Shown here piece after piece: positions 23,898 through 33,797 of a stretch of 64,000 nt of DNA. The notes under the pieces were generated by a model. The model was given only the letters and a program-made list of their open reading frames with translations, made no database searches and was not told the origin of the DNA. This stretch comes from Chalara sp. BL73 (lineage: Eukaryota; Ascomycota; Leotiomycetes; Helotiales): positions 588,501 to 652,500 of the forward strand of contig CAKJVC010000008.1 in NCBI GenBank assembly GCA_918026815.1, given 5' to 3'. A program made the translations under genes and the position numbers. The stretch's first letter is position 1. The number at the start of each line of letters is the position of its first letter.

Positions 23898-24324
23898 CTA
23901 TTTACCATTGCTCAAATCCGCTTTGCGCAGCTTGGTTTGGTGTTTAAATGAGGGATAAGGAAGCCAATTTGGCAATGCAATTCTACGGTAGATATACTCG
24001 GATCCATATTGGCGCATATGGTTGCTTTGGTTTGTAAGGATATTGTTGCGAGGTATTTCTCTAGGACCCATATATTGGAAAAGTTCACATTGAATAAATG
24101 GACGTTATGAGAGAGAAAGTTTTCTTGGCTGCTTCTATCCAAAGGCGAGGTAGAGGATATATATATATACATGGTGTGTGGTCTAGGCAAAGTGGCCCCG
24201 TATGCCACTAGTTCAAGGCTCGTACTGCCAAAGACGTAAAGAAGGTTCCTGACAGTCTGGATGAAGTAACCGCGCCACTGACAGCCCGAACAAATAGACA
24301 TACTGCTGCCACTTGGTAACCAGT
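23898..24324. other. Intergenic 3' flanks
   Basis: About 430 bp between convergent reading directions. A short AT dinucleotide run lies near 24158-24170. No gene is supported. Confidence 0.4.
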
Positions 24325-24985
24325 TCATGAGGCTCGGTCGGAATAGCAATAGTCGTAGTCGCATTCGTTGATGATGTCCCGACAGCTGGTCGGACCATCG
24401 TCATCCCAGCACCAGCGCTCTAGAGAGAACCACCCTCTTCTGAATATGAAGTTGGTCGGGCGCTGAAAGCGGCAGCATCCTGGTAGCACTTTTTCCCAAA
24501 TATGAACCGTTTTTTCCTCCTAGTTCGCATCCACCACAATCTGAGCTGTCCTAGGAAGAGCTCGGCCTAGGTATTCCAAGATTGATGTTAACCACGCCGT
24601 CCATTCTGAGGAGGCTCCGGCTGTCGGCGATAGCCCCCAATATCGAGAGGCTGCCAAGAACACTCTCCTAGATTGTTGGGTCTATGTAAAACTGGGTCAG
24701 TAGGAATCTCCAATGGGTCGTAGGGCCAAGATCATCTTCCGCATATCCTCTCTTGTCTAACGACTAAACAACCCCGTGAGATTCAATTGGGCCTCCACAT
24801 GAACATTGACTCTGAATGTATCCCCCCCGTACAGCATTGTCCTTATCTCATCGGTAATAAACTGTCTCAACACAACGAGCTGTTCCAGAAGGGCTGATAT
24901 GTCAGTCCCATGAAGTCCCTAGGCACCAGCTGGATTAGAACGTTCTCCAGCCATACTCTGCTTACATTGTCACATTATCCCATTC
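24325..24985 (-). pseudogene. Heavily mutated unknown fungal gene
   Basis: The minus strand reads as protein but with at least five in-frame stops and one frame change. Successive pieces are RVWLENVLIQLVPRDFMGLT, LRQFITDEIRTMLYGGDTFR, MRKMILALRPIGDSY, TAWLTSILEYLGRALP, and the C-terminal FQRPTNFIFRRGWFSLERW with RDIINECDYDYCYSD. The stops are TAG or TGA, as expected from C-to-T or G-to-A change of CAG, CGA or TGG codons. I do not recognise the family, though the pieces look like a conserved fungal hypothetical. The 5' end is uncertain. Confidence 0.6.
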
Positions 24986-25372
24986 TGTAATGGCGGCCAT
25001 CCAAGAATTGTATTCCGTGCGGAAGGATCAAATGAATCCACCGTGCTTCTTTAGTTTGATTGTCTATGGAGATCAATCCCGTAGCAAGACCTCCTTGCTC
25101 AAAGCATATCTGGAGTCCCATTCTCAACCACAGCTCATGATTACCACACACAGGTTACCAGTACCTGATTCAAGTACTTTATCCCATCGGGTAGAACGCC
25201 TTCAGTTCAAGGTTACTCGTCCAGTAGGAAGCTGCGTATAAAATTACTTGGCAGTAGCACTAATCAGGCAAGTCCAACCGTGGCAACAAAAAAGCTCCCC
25301 TCCTTTCTCCTACCAAACATTTCTAACATATGTCTCTTTACAATTGATCTGAACCACCCTCGCATACTTGCC

Positions 25373-26983
25373 ATGCGGACCTCTACCACGCGCTTGATGC
25401 GCGTTCAATCGCCCTTTTGTCGGACCACACTCTCTCCACGATATTTCCCCCGTCTCCATTCGCTGCGCGCCGCCCGTTACTCATCCACAGCTTCTACAGC
25501 ATCAGATACGCGATCCCTTGTCGCTCGCCTGAAGAATATATTATATGGTTCTTCAATATCCCTCTTCGCAATCTTCACATACCTCTACGCTACGGATACC
25601 AGGGCTAGCGCACATCAATGGCTCGTTGTTCCGTTACTGCGCACAATTTTCCCTGACGCGGAGGATGCACATCATTTTGGAACACGCGCCTTAAGGACAC
25701 TTTACAGCCTGAATCTAAATCCGCGTGAACGCAACACAGAGGAGACAGACAAGGATATCGGGGTCACGGTCTTTGGACAGAGACTACGAAATCCAATTGC
25801 TACATCAGCAGGCATTGATAAACTGGCAGAGGTACCAGACGCATTGTTTGCATTGGGTCCTGCCATCGTGGAAGTCGGTGGCTGCACACCTTTTGCACAA
25901 GATGGAAATATGCGGCCGCGAGTCTGGAGGATACCAGGTATGCGTGGTTTGGTCAATCGGTATGGTCTCAACTCACGTGGTGCGGACGATATGGCGAGCA
26001 GACTAAGGGAGAGGGTCAGGGTGTTTGCGAGGAGAAATGGATTAGGAGTGGGAGAGGATGCAGAGAGATATGTGCTGAATGGTGAGGCAGGTGTCCCACC
26101 GGGAAGCCTGAATGAGGGCAGACTGCTGGCTGTTCAGGTTGCCAAGAACAAAGATACTAAAGGGGATGACATTGAGGCTGTTACTAGGGACTATGTGTAC
26201 TGTGTCGACAAATTGGCACCGTACGCAGATATCCTGGTTGTGAATGTCAGCAGTCCTAATACGCCTGGGTTACGGACTTTGCAGAGAGTTGAACCCTTGA
26301 CCAGGATTTTAAAGGGTGTTGTCGGAGCCGCGAAGGCAGTCAAGAGGAAAACAGCACCGAAGGTGATGGTGAAGGTCTCTCCAGATGAGGATTCAGATGA
26401 GCAAATTGAAGGTATTGCGGAAGCTATTTGGAGAAGTGGTGTCGATGGAGTCATAGTTGGAAACACAACAAATAGGAGAACACATTTGCTTTCAAGTGAC
26501 GATCCGTTATCTGCAAAGGAACATCAGATATTAACTGAACAAGGAGGATATTCTGGGCCCCAGTTATTTAGCCGCACCTTAGCATTGGTGAAGCGTTATA
26601 GGTCCCTGCTGGATCAGGGTCCTCCATATGTACCGTCCAAACTAGAATCCAGTAAGGCTGCTGGCGGTCCTGGTATAATCGATGAACCCGCGCCAGCAGT
26701 TAGTGAGAAGCTTCAAGTTGGCAAGGAAGCCATTAGCTCCGCCGTAGCAGAAGTGGGTGGCAAATTGGTTTCCTCACTTCGCGGCGAAGACCGAAAGGTT
26801 ATCTTTGCAACAGGTGGTATTGCCAGTGGGAAGCAGGCTACCGATGTATTGAACGCCGGAGCTGACGTTGCTATGGTATATACGGCGATTATATATGGAG
26901 GTGTAGGCACTGTTTCAAGGATCAAGCAAGAGATGCGAGGATCCATTTCCCATAACCCTACTGCGCATGATGGAAGTGAATAA
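25373..26983 (+). CDS. Dihydroorotate dehydrogenase (quinone), mitochondrial
   Basis: Single exon of 536 residues from ATG 25373. Upstream in-frame sequence lacks an ATG. Class-2 DHODH oxidises dihydroorotate to orotate at the inner mitochondrial membrane and passes electrons to ubiquinone, the fourth step of UMP synthesis. A Ser/Arg-rich presequence precedes a membrane segment (ISLFAIFTYLYA). The catalytic domain has NPIATSAGIDKLAEVPDALF, GGCTPF, RYGLNSRGAD, the catalytic-Ser loop VNVSSPNTPGLR (about 292), VKVSPDEDSDEQ, GNTTNRR, and the FMN phosphate site ATGGIASGKQATDVLNAGA. A Pro/Ala-rich insertion of about 40 residues lies between RSLLDQGP and VGGKLVSSLRG. Some usual positions differ (CTPFAQDGN), but the core looks functional. 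Confidence 0.92.
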   Translation: MRTSTTRLMRVQSPFCRTTLSPRYFPRLHSLRAARYSSTASTASDTRSLVARLKNILYGSSISLFAIFTYLYATDTRASAHQWLVVPLLRTIFPDAEDAHHFGTRALRTLYSLNLNPRERNTEETDKDIGVTVFGQRLRNPIATSAGIDKLAEVPDALFALGPAIVEVGGCTPFAQDGNMRPRVWRIPGMRGLVNRYGLNSRGADDMASRLRERVRVFARRNGLGVGEDAERYVLNGEAGVPPGSLNEGRLLAVQVAKNKDTKGDDIEAVTRDYVYCVDKLAPYADILVVNVSSPNTPGLRTLQRVEPLTRILKGVVGAAKAVKRKTAPKVMVKVSPDEDSDEQIEGIAEAIWRSGVDGVIVGNTTNRRTHLLSSDDPLSAKEHQILTEQGGYSGPQLFSRTLALVKRYRSLLDQGPPYVPSKLESSKAAGGPGIIDEPAPAVSEKLQVGKEAISSAVAEVGGKLVSSLRGEDRKVIFATGGIASGKQATDVLNAGADVAMVYTAIIYGGVGTVSRIKQEMRGSISHNPTAHDGSE

Positions 26984-27553
26984 TTTGTACGTAGTACGAG
27001 TTATAACTAAGATTTAATCTGCGCAAATTTGGCACGGATAGGGTATATTTTGTTTTAATTACGTACCTACCGTTATGCTTACGCATGTCAGGAGACTGAA
27101 TTCGCAGTGTAGGATTTGTTTTTCGCTTATACACTATCTATATTGCCGATGCCAATACAGAAGGGAATAGAGATATGACGAAATTAGGTAACTACAATAT
27201 AAATCTACAGCTAGAAAAAGCAGAGGGAAGAGAAGGAAAAGAAAAAGATGCTGTAGAATTATCCTCTTGCCAAGCCATGCATGAGGATTTTTGCCAGATT
27301 ACTTGGGAGAGCTCATCTCTCATCCTCTCTCGTCTTTGTATGTGCTCCTCGAGATGCCAATTTATTGAACTGTTGATGAATATGTAGTAGATTCTGTGAA
27401 ATATGGTCGCATGGATACTGGATGCTGTTGGGGGAAGCAAGCTTGGCATGTGTAACTGAAAGTGGATATCCTGGCTGAGTACGAGTTTCAGCCTGAGGCA
27501 CCAACAATAGGCTTGGAACAATTTAATCACCTCGAAAACTTACAAAACATTCA
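26984..27553. other. Intergenic, no gene seen
   Basis: 570 bp of AT-rich sequence joining the DHODH 3' flank to the Mss1 promoter. No repeat or RNA gene is recognised. Confidence 0.4.
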
Positions 27554-29466
27554 ATGGCACATAGAGACGGAGCCTTAATAAGATTCTCATTATATGCACG
27601 GCATGCTTGCAACTTGCGTTTGAACCTGCCGGTTTCATTTCGAACAGCCAAACATCTTTGCACGACCGATTATCGTCAGAATAAGTACGCTACGGGTAGC
27701 TTCATCTACATTCCAGGTTGGCGGAGGCCATTGTTCTCCTTTGCAGCTCAATCCCAAGTCTCGTCCAATTCCGAATTTGAAACAATATATGCTTTGTCGA
27801 CAGGTCCAGGCAAAGCTGGTATAGCCATTATTCGCATATCCGGGCCAGCATGCTTTGACGTAAGGTGGCCCAGAGTGCTTGAAAACTTCTGGTTGTACTT
27901 AATTGACGCTTATAGATATATAATGGTCTGTGTCCTACGCAACCATATCCCAAGCCTAGATATGCCTCCGTAAGGACTCTGTACGATCCAGCCAGGCAGT
28001 CGGAAGTGCTCGACTCCGATGCGTTGGTTCTTCATTTCCCAGCACCGAGAACCGTCACTGGAGAGGATATTCTAGAGTTACATGTACATGGTGGATCTGC
28101 TACAATCAGAGCGGTTTTAGCCGCTATCCCACGCTGTTCTTCGAAGTTTTCAATAAGATATGCAGAACCAGGAGAGTTTACTCGCCGAGCTTTTCAAAAT
28201 GATCGGCTTGACCTTTCGCAGGTAGAGGCATTGAGCGATACATTGTCAGCAGAGACCGAACAACAACGCCGCGCAGCTGTACGAGGCAATTCAAGAATTC
28301 TTGGCCGAACATACGAGAAATGGCGCCAGCAATTATTATATGCGCGTGGAGAATTGGAGGCGTTGATAGACTTTTCGGAAGACCAGCATTTTGATGAATC
28401 GCCTGCCGAGCTACTGAAGAGTGTCTCAGATCAAGTAGAAGTTATGCTAAACTCGATAAGCTCGCATAAAGAAGCTAGCCATCGGGGACAGTTGCTGAAG
28501 CGTGGAATACGAATTGCATTGATCGGACCTCCTAACGCTGGAAAGAGCTCTTTACTCAATCAAATTGTTGGCCATGAAGCTTCGATCGTAAGCTCGGAGG
28601 CTGGGACTACAAGGGACATCGTCGAAGTCAGTCTTGACATCAGAGGATATCTTTGCACATTTGCGGATACGGCTGGCCTTAGAGATGGCTCCATTGTGAG
28701 TGAAACTCGGGGATTATTGGTAGATCCTGCAATTGGAGAAATTGAGAAAGAAGGCATTCGGCGCGCAAAGATGAAAGCCAGCCAGTCAGATGTTATAATT
28801 GCACTTGGTTACTGCAAACCTGCTTCCGGCTCAATCAAAGAGAGGCACGAGCCAGAAATTGTCATCGATGAACTATCGATGACTACGGCAATGAACGCAC
28901 GGCATTCACTTATCGTTGTGAACAAGGTAGATTCTGATATTTATGGGAACAAATACTCAGAGCTCCATGAAAACTGTAAAAGAAAGCTATGTATGATGCA
29001 AAAGAGAGCCAAGGTAGCCGAAAGCACTGATGCTGATCCCCCTGCTGCACTGATGATCTCATGCAAAGACGCGCAGCTAGGAAAGGCAGTCACCTCTGAG
29101 AATGGTGCGGGCAATATCAGACTTCTAGTTGACAAACTTGCAACAATTTTTGAAGAGATGACAAATCTTCCAACAGATATGGAAGATCTGTTAGGCGTCA
29201 CAGAACGTCAACGTCAGCTTTTAGTAGCCTGCGCAACGCATTTAAACTTATTCATCAACGAGGCCCGAACAGGTAATGGAGAATGTGATATAGTTCTCGC
29301 GGCTGAACATCTCCGTTCGGCAGCCAATTGTCTCTCGCGCATTATAGGTCGAGGAGAAGCGAGTGATATAGAGGAAGTTCTTGGTGTCGTATTTGAGAAG
29401 TACTTTATCTCTCTTTGTCTTGTGAATACCTTACTAACTATGATTAGATTTTGTGTCGGAAAATAA
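27554..29466 (+). CDS. MSS1: Mitochondrial tRNA-modification GTPase (MnmE/GTPBP3/Mss1)
   Basis: Three exons (27554-27859, 27916-29399, 29448-29466) give 602 residues. With Mto1 the protein makes the 5-carboxymethylaminomethyl group on wobble uridines of mitochondrial tRNAs. A basic presequence precedes the N-terminal folate-binding domain (ETIYALSTGPGKAGIAIIR, then GEDILELHVHGG and EPGEFTRRAFQNDRLDL). The G domain has GPPNAGKSS (about 305), GTTRDIVE, DTAGLRD and VVNKVD. The C-terminal helical domain ends in FCVGK, the Cys-x-Gly-Lys tail needed for catalysis. That tail is encoded by a six-codon last exon after an intron with TTACTAAC branch sequence; without splicing the tail would be lost. 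Confidence 0.94.
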
Positions 29467-29664
29467 TATCGTAGAGTAATCAAACTAGAATTGCTTCAAA
29501 TACTTCTTAAAATCTAAGTGTTGGGATACCTATCACCGTGCAAAAGGCGTAGTAGCTATTGACTACGCTCTTGCGGTGGTGATATTAGTTCCTTGATTCT
29601 TGACTATCAGGCTCTAAACTAAGGTTACGGTCTACAAAGTAGGTGTAGGCGTGACCCATAATTC

Positions 29665-29808
29665 TGTTAGAAATAAGGGGTATTAGGCTAGAGGATCTGC
29701 AAGGGTATCACGGCGATAGAATATAGGCTTGTAGGAGCGTTACGGATGATGATATTATCTACAGTTCTAAGCCGTCCTTGGCATACTGACATAAGCCGAT
29801 TCCTGACG
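29665..29808. mobile_element. Solo LTR, family D
   Basis: A 144 bp unit from TGTTAG to CCTGACG is flanked on both sides by AATTC, a perfect 5 bp target duplication (29660-29664 and 29809-29813). The internal text GAGGATCTGCAAGGGTATCA and the end AAGCCGATTCCTGAC match the longer copy at 55589-55775, which ends in canonical TGTCAG..CTGACA. The terminal bases here are mutated. Confidence 0.75.
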
Positions 29809-30681
29809 AATTCACATGCTCCAGTGAATCACGTGACTTAATCGTTTGCATACCACACTATATTTAATTTTCATATTTCGTACGAGTCGAAACCAGTTTC
29901 GAATAATATTAGGATCTTCGCATTTTGCTCGTTGATAGTCATATTTTCGATTAAATCGAGAAGTGAGAGAAGGGTAGCGTTGGGTATATTTATATTGTTG
30001 AGAATTGGTGTAGCCCACCCGTAAGACATGGGCTATACCTCATGTAATAGCTTAGTCATCAGTGAAAGGGTCGCACCCCTTTTCCTGAGCACTCTCCGTA
30101 GGAGCTCTACAATCAAGTCAATTCATTCTCCCTGAACCACTGCAATTGGGCAGACCTTGCGTACAGCAAGCTTCCCCTCCCAAGTTGACTGTGGTCAACT
30201 TAGCTTACTTATTTCAATATATATATCCAATTTTTGCCAACAGTCAAAAGCTCTCGCGTGTCAGAGCTCGAATTGTCGCGTTTTTGCAAATGCAAATTAG
30301 CCATTTGTCGTACGGTACTAATTCGAGGTGGAAATCCACATTCATCCATTGTTCGAGGCTTGATTCTTCAGTCGAAGTAAGTTTGCACTTTAGAGTCGCG
30401 GTTCGATTCCTCAAACGCGTCGATGCTCTGTTGTATATGGTACATCGTGCGTAATTGCAGCGGCTTTAAGGATTTGAAATTAGCATTTTTGAAAAGCTTG
30501 AATAGCTAAAGCAATTCGACCTTCAGTTTGAGATATTTGAAGAAGTGTTGCGGATGTATTACTGGTATTGCGTACGTAGGTATGGTGGTGGTGGGGTACA
30601 GTGTGGTGCAAAAAGTATTAACCCATGTCAACGCCAAGGACTTTCTTCAGGGCAGTTCCCTATTCCACGATGGTTACAAAA

Positions 30682-30762
30682 GGCGCGATAGGTATTAAAG
30701 GCACGACAGGTACGGAAGGTGCGAGAGGTGTGAGGGGTACGAAAGGTGCAAGCGGTGCGTAC
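30682..30762 (+). repeat. 9 bp minisatellite encoding Gly-X-Y-like triplets
   Basis: Nine imperfect 9 bp units (consensus GGTRCGARA) lie in a short open frame that would read G-A-I-G-I-K-G-T-T-G-T-E-G-A-R and so on, a collagen-like pattern. No signal peptide or conserved gene surrounds it, so the collagen look is probably a by-product of the repeat. Confidence 0.7.
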
Positions 30763-30903
30763 AAGTATATCTGTACCATGATGTGGAGGGGAAATATAAG
30801 CTTCATTTCTTCTACCCCACCTACTCATCAACTTGGCCATTGATTTCTGCTGTTTCGAGGTGCATCTACGAACTGCGGTGGATATTACAGCATAGTTTTC
30901 TCA

Positions 30904-32680
30904 ATGGATGGATCCTTCTCGTTTTCGATCTTTGGCTTCAATCTACCTGCTTATATCATATGGCTTGGCAGCACTATTATCAGTCTATACCTATGCTACC
31001 GTAGGGCACAACCAAAGCCGATTCCCGGCATACTGTAACGGCGCAAGGAATCACGGGCTAGAATAGAGGCATATGGGAGTGCGTACAATAGGCTGATAGT
31101 GATTGCCTTATAGGTCTAAAGTACTAAGGATACAAAACATGAGGAGCAACTGTAGAGAATAGGAACAGGCCTTTATATAGGCGACTCCGACTCTCTCCCG
31201 TATTGGGTCTGAAACCCCTCATACCCTGATCATCACCCCTTGCTCCTGTATCATGACTTCCGTGCCGTGCCCTGGGCATACCGATTGTTACACACACCGT
31301 ACAACAAAGAGGCAGCTGGATCTCTTTTTGGTGACATAGGTCCTATGGTCAAGCACACAACCAAAGCAAATGAGCTTTACGACTGGATGACTGCACAAAA
31401 TATCAAACTTCAATCTCCAATTATACAGCTTTTTATTCGCCCGTTTGGAAAGCCTTGGGTCGTTATTACCGATTTCCGAGAAGCTCAAGATGTTCTAGTG
31501 CGGCGCACGAAGGAGTTTGATAAGTCAGACTGGTTTGGGAACGTTTCTGGGGGGGTTATGCCTGAAAGTCATATATTTATGAGAACCAATGATCGATTCA
31601 AGCGACATCGCCGATGGATACAAGGCGTTATGGGTATCGGATTTCTCCATGACGTAGCCGCTCCGCACATTTATAACGTCTGCTTGGACCTTTTACAACT
31701 CTGGCAGCAAAAGTCGAGGCTTGCTCAAGGACATCCTTTTGCTGCTGCATACGACGTAAACCGAGCTGCTCTAGACGCAATATGGACTATTGTTTTCGGA
31801 GCAGATTCCTCAAATAGCACAACAAAGACTCGGTTGGAATTTTACTCACCAATTAAAGCAGTGAATCTCCCTAATCATAAAGATGCAGAAGTGGTACTGC
31901 CACGCGCACCATGCCCGGCAGCAATCCAGTCTATTATCACTCTGACGTAAAGTATAGAGACAAGCCTTAAATCACCAGTGCCAAGACTTGCTCATTGGGC
32001 TCTGAGACAAACGTCCGCCATGAAGAATGCATTCAGTGTTAAAGAAGAGTTCATTAAAGAAGAAATAGAGAAAGCTCTGCAAAGATTCAAAGGGAAATTG
32101 GAAAAAGAAAGCGATGTCAGATGCGCAGTAGATGATATTTTACGCAGAGAGATCCTATTGGCAGAAAAGGAAGGAAGGGGAACAGCACTTCATTCACGTC
32201 GATGCGGTAGTGGAGAAAAGACAACCAACTGCTCAAGAGACCACTAACACTACAATTCACTACAGGGATGCTGTAGTAGAAGAGATATTTCGTTGCTCTC
32301 TTACCGAGGCAGCTATTAGTCGCACTGCGGTAGTGGATACTAAAATACTTGGACATCATATTCCGAAAGGTACAGAAGTTTTCTTCATGGGTAACGGACC
32401 TGGTCTCTTCTCTGCCGCATTCCCTATCGACGATTCGCAGCGTAGCCAAGCTTACTTTACAACCAAAGAGAAGGTTTGCAGCTGGGATCCTGAGAATATG
32501 GCGATTTTCAATCCTGATAGATGGCTTACAGAAGAAGATGGTCAGAAGGTGTTCGATGCGACCGCGGGACCGCTGCTTACATTTGGTCTCGGAGAACGCG
32601 GCTGCTATGGACGCAAAATGGCTTACGTCGAGATGAAACTGTTTATTACCTTGATTATTTGGACCTTTGAGCTTCACTAG
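30904..32680 (+). pseudogene. Cytochrome P450 pseudogene disrupted by solo LTR
   Basis: Starts at ATG 30904 with a membrane anchor and CYRRAQPKPIPGI. The solo LTR at 31034-31292 follows, and the frame resumes as PYNKEAAGSLFGDIG. The protein continues through FKRHRRWIQGVMG to a TAA at about 31948-31950 (probably from CAA) and through LKSPVPRLAHWALRQT. It then loses frame near 32170, where the segment that should hold the I-helix AGxDTT is missing. The tail has DAVVEEIFRCSLTEAAISRT, FNPDRWL and heme loop LTFGLGERGCYGRKMA. The ExxR Arg lies in EEIFRC. With an LTR insertion, a stop, a frame change and a deletion it cannot be functional. Confidence 0.9.
31034..31292. mobile_element. Solo LTR, family A (in P450)
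   Basis: 259 bp, starting TGTAACGGCGCAAGG and ending CCGATTGTTACA. Target duplication is CATAC on the left (31029-31033) and CACAC on the right (31293-31297), with one change since insertion. Removing the LTR and one duplication joins GGC ATA to CCG TAC in frame as P-G-I-P-Y-N. The second copy lies at 63514-63772 with the same length. TG..CA ends, a 5 bp duplication and an internal TATATAGG box support an LTR identity. Confidence 0.88.
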
Positions 32681-33797
32681 TGTCCCAAGGAGTTAAGTGG
32701 TTACCAAGCTATTGACAAGCTGGTACATGCACCACAACAATGTTATGTTAAGCCTGTCAAATTGATCTAGTGATCTCTTTGCTAAATGTAGAAGACTGCG
32801 AGAGTAAATAAGAACCAGGTGGTTTAAAGCATGCATAAAATCATTCACATTGATAAGGCAACTACAGTGATTTACGGGCAGGCAACCAAACTAGAACACT
32901 TACTGGGTAAAGTGAAGCTCTCTGCCTGCCAAGGTTTCGATGGGCCTGTGGGTTGCGGGAGGGAGGGGGGTTGGTCACCCAAGAATTTGAAAATATCTAA
33001 ACATTATCTTTTGTGTTTGATTACAGTGTATGTCCAGAATAGATATGTCCTTTGTAGGCACAGCAATGGTGGTGTCTGTTGGCATGTACACAGCCAAGGT
33101 CACGTGAACCACATCCCCCGCGACGTATTATACCTTATCGCAGGTACCGACTTGAGCAATTACAAGTTATCATAACCAAGAAGTATCACTCAACGAGAGT
33201 GATACAAACAATTAATATGCCAAGCCACCTGCAGACCCTCAAATGAACTGCCTTTCGTGACAGAAATGTTGAATTCCTGCCTGCACATAACGGTGGCCAA
33301 GGTGGTGGTGGTGGTAAATATGAGGCTTTTGCTTGAATGACCGACCCACATGTCCAAGTATGGGCTTGATATGTACACACTTTACAACACATAACCCAGG
33401 AATTCTGTCCCAAACTAAAAATGAAAACCATTCCAAATAATTAGTGTAGAGTCGCTGAATATCAATAACACTTTTACAAGAAGGAGCAGTTATATTGAAT
33501 TGTGGAAGCGAATTAAATCGGCTTTCTTCAACTACAGGTTGGGTATAAATGTCAGAGCATGGCTCATGAAGCCTTGGCATTTTAGCACGATAGCTCGTGC
33601 CAAGACTACTCGTAACAAGGAGCCACTTAAAAAAAGAGCTAGCTTCCCAAGGGCCCACCTAAAAGCTGCAAGAGCACCTTGCAATAATGCCATCCTCCCA
33701 ATCAACACACCACAAAGCCCTGACAAGCTCTCTTATTTAAGAGCTACTTGCTCTACATATGTATTACTCAGTTTGCTTGTATATCCCTTCCACAGCA
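32681..33797. other. Intergenic with an LTR fragment
   Basis: About 1.1 kb. It contains an LTR family B relative (33077-33210) and a short GGT run near 33303. Otherwise it is the promoter region of the GH78 gene. No gene is supported. Confidence 0.4.
33077..33210. mobile_element. Degenerate LTR related to family B
   Basis: Begins TGTTGGCATG and ends AGAGTGATACAAACA. It shares ACCGACTTGAGCAATTACAAG with the full copies. It is only 134 bp against about 225 bp, with no matching target duplication, so it is an internally deleted or old copy. Confidence 0.6.

Larger units (their letters stand above)
29467..30903. other. AT-rich repeat-bearing interval
   Basis: About 1.4 kb without a live gene. 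It holds an old repeat with GGATACCTATCACCG near 29521 (related copy near 45402), the solo LTR at 29665, and the 9 bp minisatellite at 30682. The right end is the promoter of the dead P450. Confidence 0.5.

Noticed and set aside
25280..25372. Longer N-terminus for dihydroorotate dehydrogenase
   Set aside because: The upstream frame has no ATG. The first ATG at 25373 already gives a good mitochondrial presequence.
30385..30425. GGTTCGATTCC, a tRNA B-box-like string
   Set aside because: The flanking bases do not form a T-stem and no matching acceptor or A-box is found upstream.
30625..30843. Collagen-like protein
   Set aside because: The Gly-X-Y pattern is produced by a 9 bp minisatellite and no gene context supports translation.
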